A stretch of DNA of 64,000 nt from Microbacterium paraoxydans (GTDB lineage: Bacteria > Actinomycetota > Actinomycetes > Actinomycetales > Microbacteriaceae): NCBI RefSeq assembly GCF_018224615.1, contig NZ_JAGTUK010000002.1, forward strand, positions 124,001 to 188,000, given 5' to 3'. Both the position numbers and the translations under genes were made by a program. Under the pieces are notes generated by a model, which was given only the letters and a program-made list of their open reading frames with translations, had not been told where the DNA came from and made no database searches. Below, piece after piece: positions 43,897 to 52,246 of this stretch. Numbering within the stretch: position 1 is the stretch's first letter; every line of letters starts with the position of its first letter.

Positions 43897-45030
43897 TCAG
43901 CCCTGCGGGGGCCGGGAGGGCGAGGCGCCGATGTCGGGCACGGCCGCGCTGCCCAGGTGCACCTCCAGGTCGTCGGCGCTGGGCGTGCGCGGGCGCCGGG
44001 CGGTCGGGCGGTTGAGGTAGAACAGCGCGGTGGAGGCGATGTCGTCGCGCAGGGGGAGGTAGCGCCAGCCGCTGCGCCAGCCGAGGGCCTGGATGTCGAC
44101 GCGGGGGATGCCCGTGGCGAAGTGGATCGGGTCGAGCACGTGCCAGCGGTACATACCGAACCGCTGCTGCGAGACGTAGAGGCCGTCCGGCCGGATCACC
44201 TGCGGCATGCCCAGGTACGGGGTGGAGAACGCGGTGTACCCCTGGCCGGGGATGTCGAAGTTCCACGCGCCGCCGAAGTAGTCCTCGGTGCCCGTGCCGC
44301 AGATGGTCGGGTGGTCGGTGTCGTCGTCGAGGTAGAACTTGATCTCGCCCTCACCCCACCAGCCGTTCGAGTTCACGCCCCAGGCGATGTAGGTGCCGAC
44401 GTACTGCCCGCGCCCCTCGATGCCCTCCAGCAGGATGTGCGGGGTGCGGTCCTCCAGCGGGTTCGACCGCCGCCACTGCGCGTGGAAGTACGCGTCCTCC
44501 GTGTGATCCCCGCCGATCTCGTAGGTCACCTGGTAGTAGACGCGCACGTCGACGGTCGAGGTGTTCTCGAGCGTGAGCCGGGCGCCGTCGCGGAACGGCA
44601 TCGGCCAGTAGGAGTTGAAGCCGCCGTGCGGGTTGGCGGCGATGGTCTGCGAGTTCACCTGCGCGAACACGCCCCATCCGTTGCAGAAGAAGTCGCCGTA
44701 CGGCACCTCGACGGCGGGCTCCGCGGCGCCGTCCCAGTAGGCGCGCAGCAGCAGGGTGCGCCAGTTGTCGGTGTGTGTCGTGATCCAGATGTGCGTGATC
44801 TTGCCCGGCCCGTCGATCGCGGCGAGCTCGAAGGTCTCGCCGGCCGGGATGTCGACGCTCGGCGAGATCTTCCAGCCGGGGCCGAGGTCGCGGGCGCTCG
44901 CGGCGCCGGTTCCCTCGGTGGCGCGGCCACCGCCACCGGGCGAGCCGTCGAAGTTCTCGGGGGAGATGGACCGGGTCTGCACGGAGCGCAGCGCTGCGAG
45001 CGTGGAGAGGGAGGAGGGGGCAGGCGTCAT
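43897..45030 (-). CDS. GH172 (DUF2961) glycoside hydrolase
   Basis: A 377-residue cytoplasmic protein of the DUF2961 family, now GH172, which includes alpha-D-fructofuranosidases and exo-alpha-D-arabinofuranosidases. Hallmarks are ITHIWITTHTDNWR, the paired acidic motifs GWWGEGEIKFY and GTGTEDYFGGAWNF, and the late GMYRWHVLDPIHF. The ATG at 45030 is preferred; a GTG at 45054 would place the operator inside the gene. No SD is visible, but TACATT ends 7 bases upstream, so the transcript may be leaderless. Divergent from the LacI gene. D-arabinan specificity is inferred from GH183 and GH116 nearby. Confidence 0.85.
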   Translation of the reverse strand: MTPAPSSLSTLAALRSVQTRSISPENFDGSPGGGGRATEGTGAASARDLGPGWKISPSVDIPAGETFELAAIDGPGKITHIWITTHTDNWRTLLLRAYWDGAAEPAVEVPYGDFFCNGWGVFAQVNSQTIAANPHGGFNSYWPMPFRDGARLTLENTSTVDVRVYYQVTYEIGGDHTEDAYFHAQWRRSNPLEDRTPHILLEGIEGRGQYVGTYIAWGVNSNGWWGEGEIKFYLDDDTDHPTICGTGTEDYFGGAWNFDIPGQGYTAFSTPYLGMPQVIRPDGLYVSQQRFGMYRWHVLDPIHFATGIPRVDIQALGWRSGWRYLPLRDDIASTALFYLNRPTARRPRTPSADDLEVHLGSAAVPDIGASPSRPPQG

Positions 45031-45040
45031 GCGCGCCAAT

Positions 45041-45052
45041 GTAATCGATTTC
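45041..45052. promoter_or_regulatory. LacI-type operator 3 (GTAATCGATTTC)
   Basis: One mismatch pair from the perfect palindrome. It lies between GH172 (11 bases from its ATG) and the LacI gene (83 bases from its ATG), so it can serve both and allow autoregulation. Confidence 0.75.
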
Positions 45053-45134
45053 ACGGTGATGCACCAGGGATGCCCCGACCGCGCGATACTGTTGCTTCAC
45101 GCCCGGGCAGACCGGGCGAGGGCAGTGAGGGTGC

Positions 45135-46121
45135 ATGGCCACGATCTACGACGTCGCGGAGCTCGCCGGGGTCTCTCCCGCGACGGTCTCCCGCGTCTTC
45201 AACGGCACGAGCGTCTCGGAGGAGAAGGTGGCCGCCGTCCGCGAGGCCGCCGCGAAGCTCAACTTCACGCCGAACCGCACGGCCCGCACGCTGCGTCGGC
45301 AGAGCTCCGAGGTGATCGCGCTCGTGATCCCCGACATCGAGAACCCCTACTTCACCGAGATGGCGCGCGGGGTCGAGGATGTGGCGTCGGAGGCGGGCTA
45401 CTCCGTGGTGCTGTGCAACTCCGACGCGCAGCAGGAGAAGGAGGCCGCCTACCTCCGCATCGCGATCGCCGAGCACATGTCGGGTGTCATCATCGCCACG
45501 GCCGACGAGAGCAGCGACCTCAGCGCGATCCTCGCGACCGGCCGCCCGGTCGTCGCGGTCGACCGCAGCACCACGTACGACATCGACGGCGTGGTCATGG
45601 CCAACCGCGCCGCGGGGACCTCCGCCACGCAGGATCTGATCGCCGCGGGCTACCGTCGCATCGCCTACATCGGCGGCCCCGCGCACATCGACACCGCGGC
45701 CGAACGCGCGGCGGGGTGGCGGTCGGCGCTCTCGGCCGCCCAACCCGACCTCGACCTGGACGAGCTCGTGCGCTTCGCGACGTTCCGCGTGGACGGCGGC
45801 CGCGCGGCCATGACCGAGTTGCTGGAACTGCCGGAGCCGCCCGACGCGGTGGTCGCCGGCAACAACCTCATCGGGGTCGGCGCCCTCCAGGTGCTCACGG
45901 AGCGGGGCCTCACGCCGCCGGCCGTGGGGGTCGCGGTCATCGGATCGCTGCCGTTCACCACGCTGTCGCCCACCGCGGTCACGGTCGTGCGGCTCCCCGC
46001 GCGGCACATGGGGGTCACGGCGGCGCGCATGCTGCTCGAGCGCATCAAGGGCGACACCCAGCCCGCGCGGACCGTGGTGCTGCGCAACGAGGTGCAGTCC
46101 GCGAGCGCGCCCCGCGCCTGA
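45135..46121 (+). CDS. LacI family regulator of the D-arabinan regulon
   Basis: A 328-residue regulator. The HTH and hinge at residues 2-55 contain TIYDVAELAGVSPATVSRVFNG and the YxPN-like FTPNRTARTLR. A periplasmic-binding-type ligand domain follows. The recognition helix has the usual P-A-T-V-S-R pattern, consistent with a CG-centred palindrome such as GAAATCGATTTC. Four such sites flank it within 10 kb. The inducer is probably D-arabinose or a short arabinan. Confidence 0.93.
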   Translation: MATIYDVAELAGVSPATVSRVFNGTSVSEEKVAAVREAAAKLNFTPNRTARTLRRQSSEVIALVIPDIENPYFTEMARGVEDVASEAGYSVVLCNSDAQQEKEAAYLRIAIAEHMSGVIIATADESSDLSAILATGRPVVAVDRSTTYDIDGVVMANRAAGTSATQDLIAAGYRRIAYIGGPAHIDTAAERAAGWRSALSAAQPDLDLDELVRFATFRVDGGRAAMTELLELPEPPDAVVAGNNLIGVGALQVLTERGLTPPAVGVAVIGSLPFTTLSPTAVTVVRLPARHMGVTAARMLLERIKGDTQPARTVVLRNEVQSASAPRA

Positions 46122-46127
46122 CCCCGG

Positions 46128-46385
46128 CTACTGCGAGCGCCAGAAGCGCGCGGCGAGGTTGGCCACCACTCTGTCCAGGCCGTCGACCTTGTTCTCGAGC
46201 GCGTCGATCCGACCCGTGAGCCGGCCCTCGAGCCCCTCCATCCGGCCGGTCAGCTCGGCGCGTAGACCGCCGACCTCCGCGCGGATCACGCGACTGAACT
46301 GCGTCGTCATGACGGTCATCCCGCCGAGCATCATCGTCGTGAAGACGCCGATCAGCGTCCAGACCTGCAAATCGTTCAAGAGCAT
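46128..46385 (-). CDS. Small membrane coiled-coil protein ending in FWRSQ (copy 1)
   Basis: An 85-residue protein: one TM helix near the start (LQVWTLIGVFTTMMLGGMTVM), then heptad-like repeats (GLRAELTGRMEGLEGRLTGRIDALENKVDGLDRVV) and the end AARFWRSQ. A TTG at 46379 matches the ATG of copy 2 and is better spaced from the GGGGG SD. Copy 2 at 49782 is clearly homologous, including DNA upstream of the start. The topology recalls XhlA-like small proteins; role unknown. Confidence 0.65.
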   Translation of the reverse strand: MLLNDLQVWTLIGVFTTMMLGGMTVMTTQFSRVIRAEVGGLRAELTGRMEGLEGRLTGRIDALENKVDGLDRVVANLAARFWRSQ

Positions 46386-46521
46386 GCCCCCAGTGTGAGT
46401 CGGAAGCCCCAGGTTGTCACGGTATTTCAGGGCTGCCGGAGGGAGCGTGTCGACGAGCCCGGCGGATGGGGAGAACCCAGGCGAGCGGCGGCGTGGGGAG
46501 GGGTACATCGCCTTGCGTGTT

Positions 46522-46533
46522 GAAATCGATTTC
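46522..46533. promoter_or_regulatory. LacI-type operator 4 (GAAATCGATTTC)
   Basis: A perfect copy 54 bases before the kinase ATG. It ties the kinase-isomerase operon to the same regulator as GH183, the importer and GH172. Confidence 0.85.
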
Positions 46534-46587
46534 GCTTAGCATGGCGAAAGGTCGGATCACCGCCCGTCATCGCGTCGAGGAGGACAC

Positions 46588-48105
46588 ATGCGCTGCACCA
46601 TCGGCGTCGACATCGGCACGTCCAGCAGCAAGGGCGTGCTCGTCGACGAACGCGGTGCGATCCTCGCCTCCGCGACCCGCGCGCACGACGTGAACCGCCC
46701 GCACACCGGCTGGGTCGAGATGGACGGCGAGGTGTGGTGGGACGAGTTCGTCGCGATCTCCCGCGAGCTGCTCGCCGCCGTCCCCGAGGCGGACATCGCG
46801 GGCGTGGGCGTGAGCGGCATGGGACCGTGCATCCTGCTCGCCGACGAGAACGACGTGCCGGTGCGCCCCGCGATCCTCTATGGCGTCGACACCCGCTCGA
46901 CCGCGCAGATCCAGCGCCTCACCGCCGAACTGGGCGTCGAGGAGATCACGCGCGTCGGCGGCTCGACCCTCACCTCGCAGGCGGGCGGCCCCAAGATCGC
47001 CTGGGTGGCCGACGAAGAGCCCGAGGCGTTCGCCCGCGCCCGCCGCCTGTACATGCCCGCGTCGTGGCTCGCCCGCCGCCTCACCGGCGCCTACGTGCTC
47101 GACCACCAGTCCGCCAGCCAGGTCTCGCCGCTGTACGACATCGAGGCCGAGGAGTGGCACGCCCCGTGGTGGGAGCGCTACGCGGGGGCCGTCGAGCCGC
47201 CCGCGCTCGCCTGGGCGGGCGACATCGCCGGTCGCGTGACGGACGACGCGGCCGCCGCAACAGGCATCCCCGCCGGCACCCCGGTGATCACGGGCACGAT
47301 CGACGCCTGGACCGAGGCCGTCAGCGTCGGCGCGCACGAGCTCGGCGACCTCATGCTGATGTACGGCACCACGATGTTCCTCGTCGCCACCGGCCCGGAG
47401 ACCCTCCGCACGCCCTCCATGTGGACGACCGCCGGTGCGTTCGCCGGCACCCGCAACCTCGCCGGTGGACTCTCGACCTCCGGCGCGCTCACCGCGTGGC
47501 TGAAGGGCCTCACCGGCGCCGACTACCCGGAGCTGCTGGCCGAGGCCGCGACCTCGGGCCCCGGCGCCCGCGGGCTGCTCGTGCTGCCGTACTTCGCGGG
47601 CGAGCGCACGCCCATCCAAGACCCGGACGCGCGCGGGGTCATCGCCGGGCTCACCCTGGAGCACACCCGCGGCGACCTGTACCGCGCGGCCCTCGAGGCC
47701 ACGGCGCTCGGCGTGCGGCACAACGTCGAGACCATGCGGGCCGCCGGGGCCGACATCCGCCGCATCGTCGCGGTCGGCGGCGGGACCCAGGGGCGCCTGT
47801 GGCTGCAGGTCGTGTCCGACGTCACGGGGCTCGTGCAGGAGGTGCCGGAGACCACCATCGGGGCGAGCTACGGCGCCGCGTTCCTCGCCGCCGGGGCGAC
47901 CGCGGCCCCCGGTGCCGCTCCCGCGATCGGCGACTGGAACCCGATCGCCGAGACCGTCGAGCCCGATCCCGCCCTGCGCCCCTTCTACGACACCCTGTTC
48001 GAGCGCTACGTGCGGCTGTACGAGGGAAGCCGATCCGTCGTCCACGACCTCGCCGCCGCCCAGCGCGACGCCACCCCGACCACCCCGACCCCGGAGGCAC
48101 CATGA
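46588..48105 (+). CDS. FGGY family carbohydrate kinase, candidate D-ribulokinase
   Basis: A 505-residue cytoplasmic kinase. The phosphate-1 motif is TIGVDIGTSSSKGVLVDE at the start, the substrate region is GWVEMDGEVWWDEF, GTIDAWTEAVSVG lies mid-protein, and the adenosine motif is IVAVGGGTQGRLWLQVVSDV. FGGY enzymes phosphorylate ribulose, xylulose, fuculose, gluconate or glycerol. The partner isomerase and the regulon make D-ribulose (from D-arabinose) the favoured substrate, by inference. GAGGAGG precedes the ATG; the last bases overlap the isomerase start. Confidence 0.85.
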   Translation: MRCTIGVDIGTSSSKGVLVDERGAILASATRAHDVNRPHTGWVEMDGEVWWDEFVAISRELLAAVPEADIAGVGVSGMGPCILLADENDVPVRPAILYGVDTRSTAQIQRLTAELGVEEITRVGGSTLTSQAGGPKIAWVADEEPEAFARARRLYMPASWLARRLTGAYVLDHQSASQVSPLYDIEAEEWHAPWWERYAGAVEPPALAWAGDIAGRVTDDAAAATGIPAGTPVITGTIDAWTEAVSVGAHELGDLMLMYGTTMFLVATGPETLRTPSMWTTAGAFAGTRNLAGGLSTSGALTAWLKGLTGADYPELLAEAATSGPGARGLLVLPYFAGERTPIQDPDARGVIAGLTLEHTRGDLYRAALEATALGVRHNVETMRAAGADIRRIVAVGGGTQGRLWLQVVSDVTGLVQEVPETTIGASYGAAFLAAGATAAPGAAPAIGDWNPIAETVEPDPALRPFYDTLFERYVRLYEGSRSVVHDLAAAQRDATPTTPTPEAP

Positions 48106-49736
48106 CCACGTACACCCTGCCCGCGCCGGCCACGCGCCCGGCCGCCGCGCCGAAGACCGCGTACCTCATCACCTCGGGCGACCTGCGCGAGTCCGCGAAC
48201 CTCGCCGGCTGGCCCACCCAGGTCGAGCTGGAGGCAGGCGTGACGGGCGTGCTGAACGACCTCGGGTGGCAGGTGATCCGCCCCTTCGGCGTCGACCCCG
48301 AGACCGGTCACGGCTTCATCTCCAGCCAGCGCATGGGCCTGGAGGTCTTCCGCAGCATCCCCACCGAGGCGCCGCTGGTCGTCGCGATCGCCAACTGGCA
48401 GTACTCGCACCACGTGCTCGCCGGGCTGCGCACGCACCGCGGGCCCATCCTCACCGTGGCGAACTTCGCGGGCGACTGGCCCGGACTCGTCGGGCTGCTC
48501 GGCCTCAACGCCGGACTCACCAAGATGGGCACGCCGTACGCCACCACCTGGTCGGTCGACTACACCGACGACTGGTTCATCGACGGCATCCGGGAGTGGA
48601 CCGAGACCGGCACCATCACGCACGACGACTCGCACGTGCGGGCCCTGCCCGCGCTGCCCGACAGCCCCGAGAAGCAGCTCGGCGAGGCGCTCGCCGCGGA
48701 GCTGCTCGCCGACAAGGCCATCATCGGCGTGTTCGACGAGGGCTGCATGGGCATGTACAACGCCATCTTCGACGACGAGCTGCTCAACACCACCGGCATC
48801 TACAAGGAGCGGCTGTCGCAGTCGGCGCTGTACGCCGAGATGCTGAACGTGACCGAGGACGAGGCCGACGCCGCGTACGACTGGCTCGTCGACCACGGCA
48901 TGACCTTCCGCTTCGGCGACGACCCCGCGACCGAGCTCACGCGCGAGCAGGTGCAGTGGCAGCTCAAGATGTACATCGCCGCGCTGCGCATCGCCGACGA
49001 CTTCGGGCTCGACGCCGTCGGCATCCAGTACCAGCAGGGCCTCAAGGATCTGGTGCCCGCGTCCGACCTGGCCGAAGGCATCCTCAACACCACCGAGCGC
49101 CCGCCGGTCACCTCGCGCGACGGCTCGCGCGTGCTGCACGAGGGGCGCGCCTTCCCGCACTTCAACGAGGCCGACGAGGGCGTCGCGGTCGACGCGCTCG
49201 TGACCGACCGGGTGTGGCGGGCGATGGGCCTCGTGCCCGACAACACGCTGCACGACGTGCGCTGGGGCGAAGACGTCGACGGACAGTTCGTGTGGGTGTA
49301 CGAGATCTCCGGCTCCGTGCCGGCCTCGCACCTCGGCGGCTGGGAGCACGCGGAGGGCTGGCGCCAGGGCCACGTGTTCTTCCCCGCGGGCGGCGCCACG
49401 ATCAACGGCGTCTCGAAGCCCGGCGAGGTCGTGCTGTCGCGCGTGTTCATCGCGGACGGCGTGCTGCAGGCCGACATCTTCCGCGCCTCGGTCGTGGAGC
49501 TGCCCGAGGAGGAGACGCAGCGCCGCAAGGACGCCACGAACCCGGAGTGGCCGATCGCCCACGTGGTGCTGCACGGCATCACGCGCGACCAGTTCATGGC
49601 ACGGCACAAGGCCAACCACGCGCAGCTCGTGTATGCGCCCGACGCCGAGACCGCGGACCGGGCCCTGGTCGCGAAGGCCGCGATGCTGAACGGCATGGGC
49701 ATCCGCGTGAACCTCGTGGGGGACGTGCGGCTCTGA
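48102..49736 (+). CDS. L-fucose/L-arabinose isomerase family protein, candidate D-arabinose isomerase
   Basis: A 544-residue cytoplasmic protein whose ATG overlaps the kinase stop (ATGA), with GGAGG before it. The N-terminal part (residues 15-180) is the Rossmann-like half of fucose/arabinose isomerases (VVAIANWQYSHHVLAGL, LTVANFAGDWPG). Central and C-terminal parts carry IIGVFDEGCMGMYNAI with acidic residues and a late HVVLHGITRDQFMARHKANH, where metal-binding His residues are expected. Fucose isomerase-type enzymes commonly act on D-arabinose. Exact sugar not proven. Confidence 0.8.
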   Translation: MTTYTLPAPATRPAAAPKTAYLITSGDLRESANLAGWPTQVELEAGVTGVLNDLGWQVIRPFGVDPETGHGFISSQRMGLEVFRSIPTEAPLVVAIANWQYSHHVLAGLRTHRGPILTVANFAGDWPGLVGLLGLNAGLTKMGTPYATTWSVDYTDDWFIDGIREWTETGTITHDDSHVRALPALPDSPEKQLGEALAAELLADKAIIGVFDEGCMGMYNAIFDDELLNTTGIYKERLSQSALYAEMLNVTEDEADAAYDWLVDHGMTFRFGDDPATELTREQVQWQLKMYIAALRIADDFGLDAVGIQYQQGLKDLVPASDLAEGILNTTERPPVTSRDGSRVLHEGRAFPHFNEADEGVAVDALVTDRVWRAMGLVPDNTLHDVRWGEDVDGQFVWVYEISGSVPASHLGGWEHAEGWRQGHVFFPAGGATINGVSKPGEVVLSRVFIADGVLQADIFRASVVELPEEETQRRKDATNPEWPIAHVVLHGITRDQFMARHKANHAQLVYAPDAETADRALVAKAAMLNGMGIRVNLVGDVRL

Positions 49737-49742
49737 CAGAGA

Positions 49743-49780
49743 CCGCCGCCCGGAGTTCCTGAGCGGACTCCGGGCGGCGG
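49743..49780. terminator. Strong bidirectional terminator
   Basis: CCGCCGCCCGGAGT pairs perfectly with ACTCCGGGCGGCGG (14-base stem, 10-base loop). It begins 6 bases after the isomerase stop and ends 1 base before the end of the opposing small gene. Confidence 0.88.
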
Positions 49781-49781
49781 G

Positions 49782-50054
49782 TCACTGCGAGCGCCAGAAC
49801 CTCACGGCGAGGTTCGTGACCTCCTTGTCGAGGTCTTCCACCTTCGACTCGATGCGGCCGAGCCGCGCGTCGATGCCGTCGATGCGGGCGGAGAGCGTGC
49901 CCTCGACCCGGTCGATGCGGGCGGAGAGCGTGCCCTCGACCCGGCCGACCTCGGAGCGGATCACCCGACTGAGCTGCGTCGACATGAGGGTCATCCCGCC
50001 GAGCATCACGGCGGCGAACACGCCGAGCAGCGTCCAGATCTGCGGGTCGTTCAT
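49782..50054 (-). CDS. Small membrane coiled-coil protein ending in FWRSQ (copy 2)
   Basis: A 90-residue homologue of the 46128 gene: NDPQIWTLLGVFAAVMLGGMT (TM), then repeats (VEGTLSARID twice, IDGIDARLGRIESKVEDLDKEV) and AVRFWRSQ. GGAGG lies 7 bases before ATG 50054; ATG 50060 is too close to it. An 11-residue unit is exactly duplicated inside the protein. The two copies bracket the kinase-isomerase operon, both on the minus strand. Confidence 0.7.
   Translation of the reverse strand: MNDPQIWTLLGVFAAVMLGGMTLMSTQLSRVIRSEVGRVEGTLSARIDRVEGTLSARIDGIDARLGRIESKVEDLDKEVTNLAVRFWRSQ
49879..49944. repeat. 33-base perfect tandem repeat inside copy 2
   Basis: Positions 49879-49911 and 49912-49944 are identical. 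The unit encodes 11 residues and keeps the frame and heptad-like spacing, lengthening the coiled coil. The 46128 copy shows only a diverged version of this repeat. Confidence 0.85.
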
Positions 50055-50181
50055 GGGCATGCCTCCAGTGTCTGCCAGCACGTCGAGGCTGTCACGGTAT
50101 TCCGGTGGCGGCGGCACGCGCAGACGCCATCGGTGGAGGCGATCTCACCCGGCGGACCCGGGGAGGAGGGGTGAGAGCGGA

Positions 50182-52101
50182 TCAGCCGCGGGGCACGGAA
50201 GCGGCAGCGACCGCGGGCGTCGCGTCCGGACGCGAGCCGTCGGTGCCGGGGCGCAGGCCGCTCGGCGGGCCGCTCAGAGCCCGCAGCGCGTAGAGGATCG
50301 TGGCGAGGTCGACCAGCTCCTGCACCAGCGCGCCGACCACGGCCGGGATCACCCCGGTCATCGCCACGACCATCAGCCCCACGCTCAGGCCGATGCCGAT
50401 CCAGATGGCGGTGAGGGCGACGCGCAGCGTGTGCCGCCCGATCGCGATCGCGTCCACCACCTTCGCGAGCGAATCCACCAGGATCACCACGTCGGCGGCG
50501 TCTCCCGCGGCCGTCGCGCCCTTCGCCCCCATCGCGATGCCGATGTCGGCCGCGGCCAGCACGGGCGCGTCGTTCACGCCGTCGCCCACCATCAGCACGG
50601 GGCGCGGGGTCAGCTCGGCCGCGAGGCGCACCTTCTCCGGCGGCAGCAGCTCCGCGTGGATCTCGTCGATGCCCAGCTGGTGCCCCACCGACTCGGCCGT
50701 CGACCGCACGTCGCCCGTGAGCATCGCGATGCGCTCCACCTCGTGCAGCCGGAGCCACGAGACGACCGCGGCCGCCTCCGGCCGCGCGGCGTCGGCGAGC
50801 ACGAGCACCCCGGCGAACCGTCCGTCCACCGCGACATAGGCCGCCGCCTCGCCCGTGCCCAGCTGCGCGCGCACCGTGTCCGGGGCGAGGGAGGCCACGT
50901 AGGCGGGCTTGCCCACCACGACCGTCCGCCCGCCGATCGTCGCCGACACCCCGTTCGTGGCGGTCTCGCTCGCCTCCTGGGCCGCATGCAGCCCCAGCCC
51001 GCGCGCGGCCGCGGCCCGACGGATGCCGTCGGCGAGCACGTGCGAGGAGTACTGCTCGGCCGAGGCCGCGAGCTGCAGGATCTCGTCCGCGCGGAACCCG
51101 GCCGCGGGGCGCACGTCGACGAGCTCGGGGCGGCCCTGCGTCAGCGTGCCCGTCTTGTCGAACGCGGCCGACCGCACGCGCGCGATCTGCTCGACCACGG
51201 CGCCGCTCTTCATGATCACGCCCGACTTCGCGGCACGCGACAGCCCGCCCAGGAACGCCACCGGTGCCGCGATCAGCAGCGGGCAGGGCGTGGCGAGCAC
51301 CAGCACCTCCGCGAAGCGCGTCGAATCGCCCGACAGCGCCCACGCGGCACCGGCGAGCACCAGCGCGACCGCCGTGAAGGGGATCGCGAAGCGGTCGGCC
51401 AGCCGCACGATCGGCGCATGCGAGGCCTCGGCATCGTGCACCAGGGCGACGATCTGCTGATACTGGCTGTCGGCGCCCGTGCGCAGCGCGCGGATGCGGA
51501 TCGCGCGGGAGCCGTTGATCGCCCCCGACAGCACCTCCTCGCCGTGCTCGCGCGTGACCGGCATGCTCTCGCCGGTCAGCGACGACTCGTCGAACGTGCC
51601 GGTGGGCGACAGCAGCGAGCCGTCGACGGGCACGATCTCCGAGGGTCGCACGAGCAGCACGTCGCCGACCGCGACCTCGTCGATCGGGGTGTCCGCCGCC
51701 TCGTCGGACTCCGCGTCGTCGGGCTCGCGCAGCACGTGGGCGATGCGCGGCGAGCGGTCGAGCAGGGCCGACAGGTCGCGGCGGGCGCGGCGTCCGGCGA
51801 AGTCCTCCAGCGCCTCCCCGCCCGACAGCATCAGCACGATGATGAGCGCGGCGATGTACTCGCCCACCGCGAGGGTCGCGACCATCGCCACGACCGCGAG
51901 GATGTCGAGCCCCACGTGACCCTTCAGCACGTCGCGCACCATGCCCACGAGCGTCCAGACGACGACGCCAGCCACGTACACGGTCGCCACCCATCGCCCG
52001 ACGGCCTCCTGGTCCGCCGCGTGCAGCAGGCCCACCGCGGCGAACACGAGCACCGTGAGGGTGATGACCGGATACCGCCAGAGGATTCGGAGGGGGCGCA
52101 T
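50182..52101 (-). CDS. P1B-type heavy-metal ATPase with TPC motif
   Basis: A 639-residue membrane pump. Motifs are TGES (176-179), membrane metal site TPC (271-273), phosphorylation site DKTGT (315-319) and GDGVND (506-511). The usual N-domain HP dipeptide is HV (in SSHVLA, about 352-357). There is no N-terminal metal-binding domain. TPC is seen in the small P1B-5-like group; the metal cannot be named from this. ATG 52101 is chosen; a GTG at 52170 would overlap the Endo H operator. Divergent from the Endo H gene and seemingly unrelated to it. Confidence 0.88.
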   Translation of the reverse strand: MRPLRILWRYPVITLTVLVFAAVGLLHAADQEAVGRWVATVYVAGVVVWTLVGMVRDVLKGHVGLDILAVVAMVATLAVGEYIAALIIVLMLSGGEALEDFAGRRARRDLSALLDRSPRIAHVLREPDDAESDEAADTPIDEVAVGDVLLVRPSEIVPVDGSLLSPTGTFDESSLTGESMPVTREHGEEVLSGAINGSRAIRIRALRTGADSQYQQIVALVHDAEASHAPIVRLADRFAIPFTAVALVLAGAAWALSGDSTRFAEVLVLATPCPLLIAAPVAFLGGLSRAAKSGVIMKSGAVVEQIARVRSAAFDKTGTLTQGRPELVDVRPAAGFRADEILQLAASAEQYSSHVLADGIRRAAAARGLGLHAAQEASETATNGVSATIGGRTVVVGKPAYVASLAPDTVRAQLGTGEAAAYVAVDGRFAGVLVLADAARPEAAAVVSWLRLHEVERIAMLTGDVRSTAESVGHQLGIDEIHAELLPPEKVRLAAELTPRPVLMVGDGVNDAPVLAAADIGIAMGAKGATAAGDAADVVILVDSLAKVVDAIAIGRHTLRVALTAIWIGIGLSVGLMVVAMTGVIPAVVGALVQELVDLATILYALRALSGPPSGLRPGTDGSRPDATPAVAAASVPRG

Positions 52102-52169
52102 GGCACCCAGCATCCCGCGGAACCGCGGTCGAGGCCAGGGCAGGATCGCGGAGGCTTCCGACAAATTCA

Positions 52170-52183
52170 CTTAAGCGATATAG
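52170..52183. promoter_or_regulatory. LacI-type operator A of the N-glycan regulon
   Basis: CTTAAGCGATATAG, 63 bases before the Endo H-like ATG. It fits CTnnAnCGnTwTAG, shared with sites at 59880, 59981, 62409 and 62463. Confidence 0.7.
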
Positions 52184-52246
52184 TCGGCCGCGGGTTGCGC
52201 CGCCGCGACCCGCATTCGACAACGATGCCGAAGGAGACGATCCCCC

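Noticed and set aside
40607..44266. Very long minus-strand open frame (1219 codons)
   Set aside because: Opposite GH116 and the DUF624-like gene, with no domain pattern and Arg/Pro/His-rich composition; only its left end coincides with real GH172 coding DNA in another frame.
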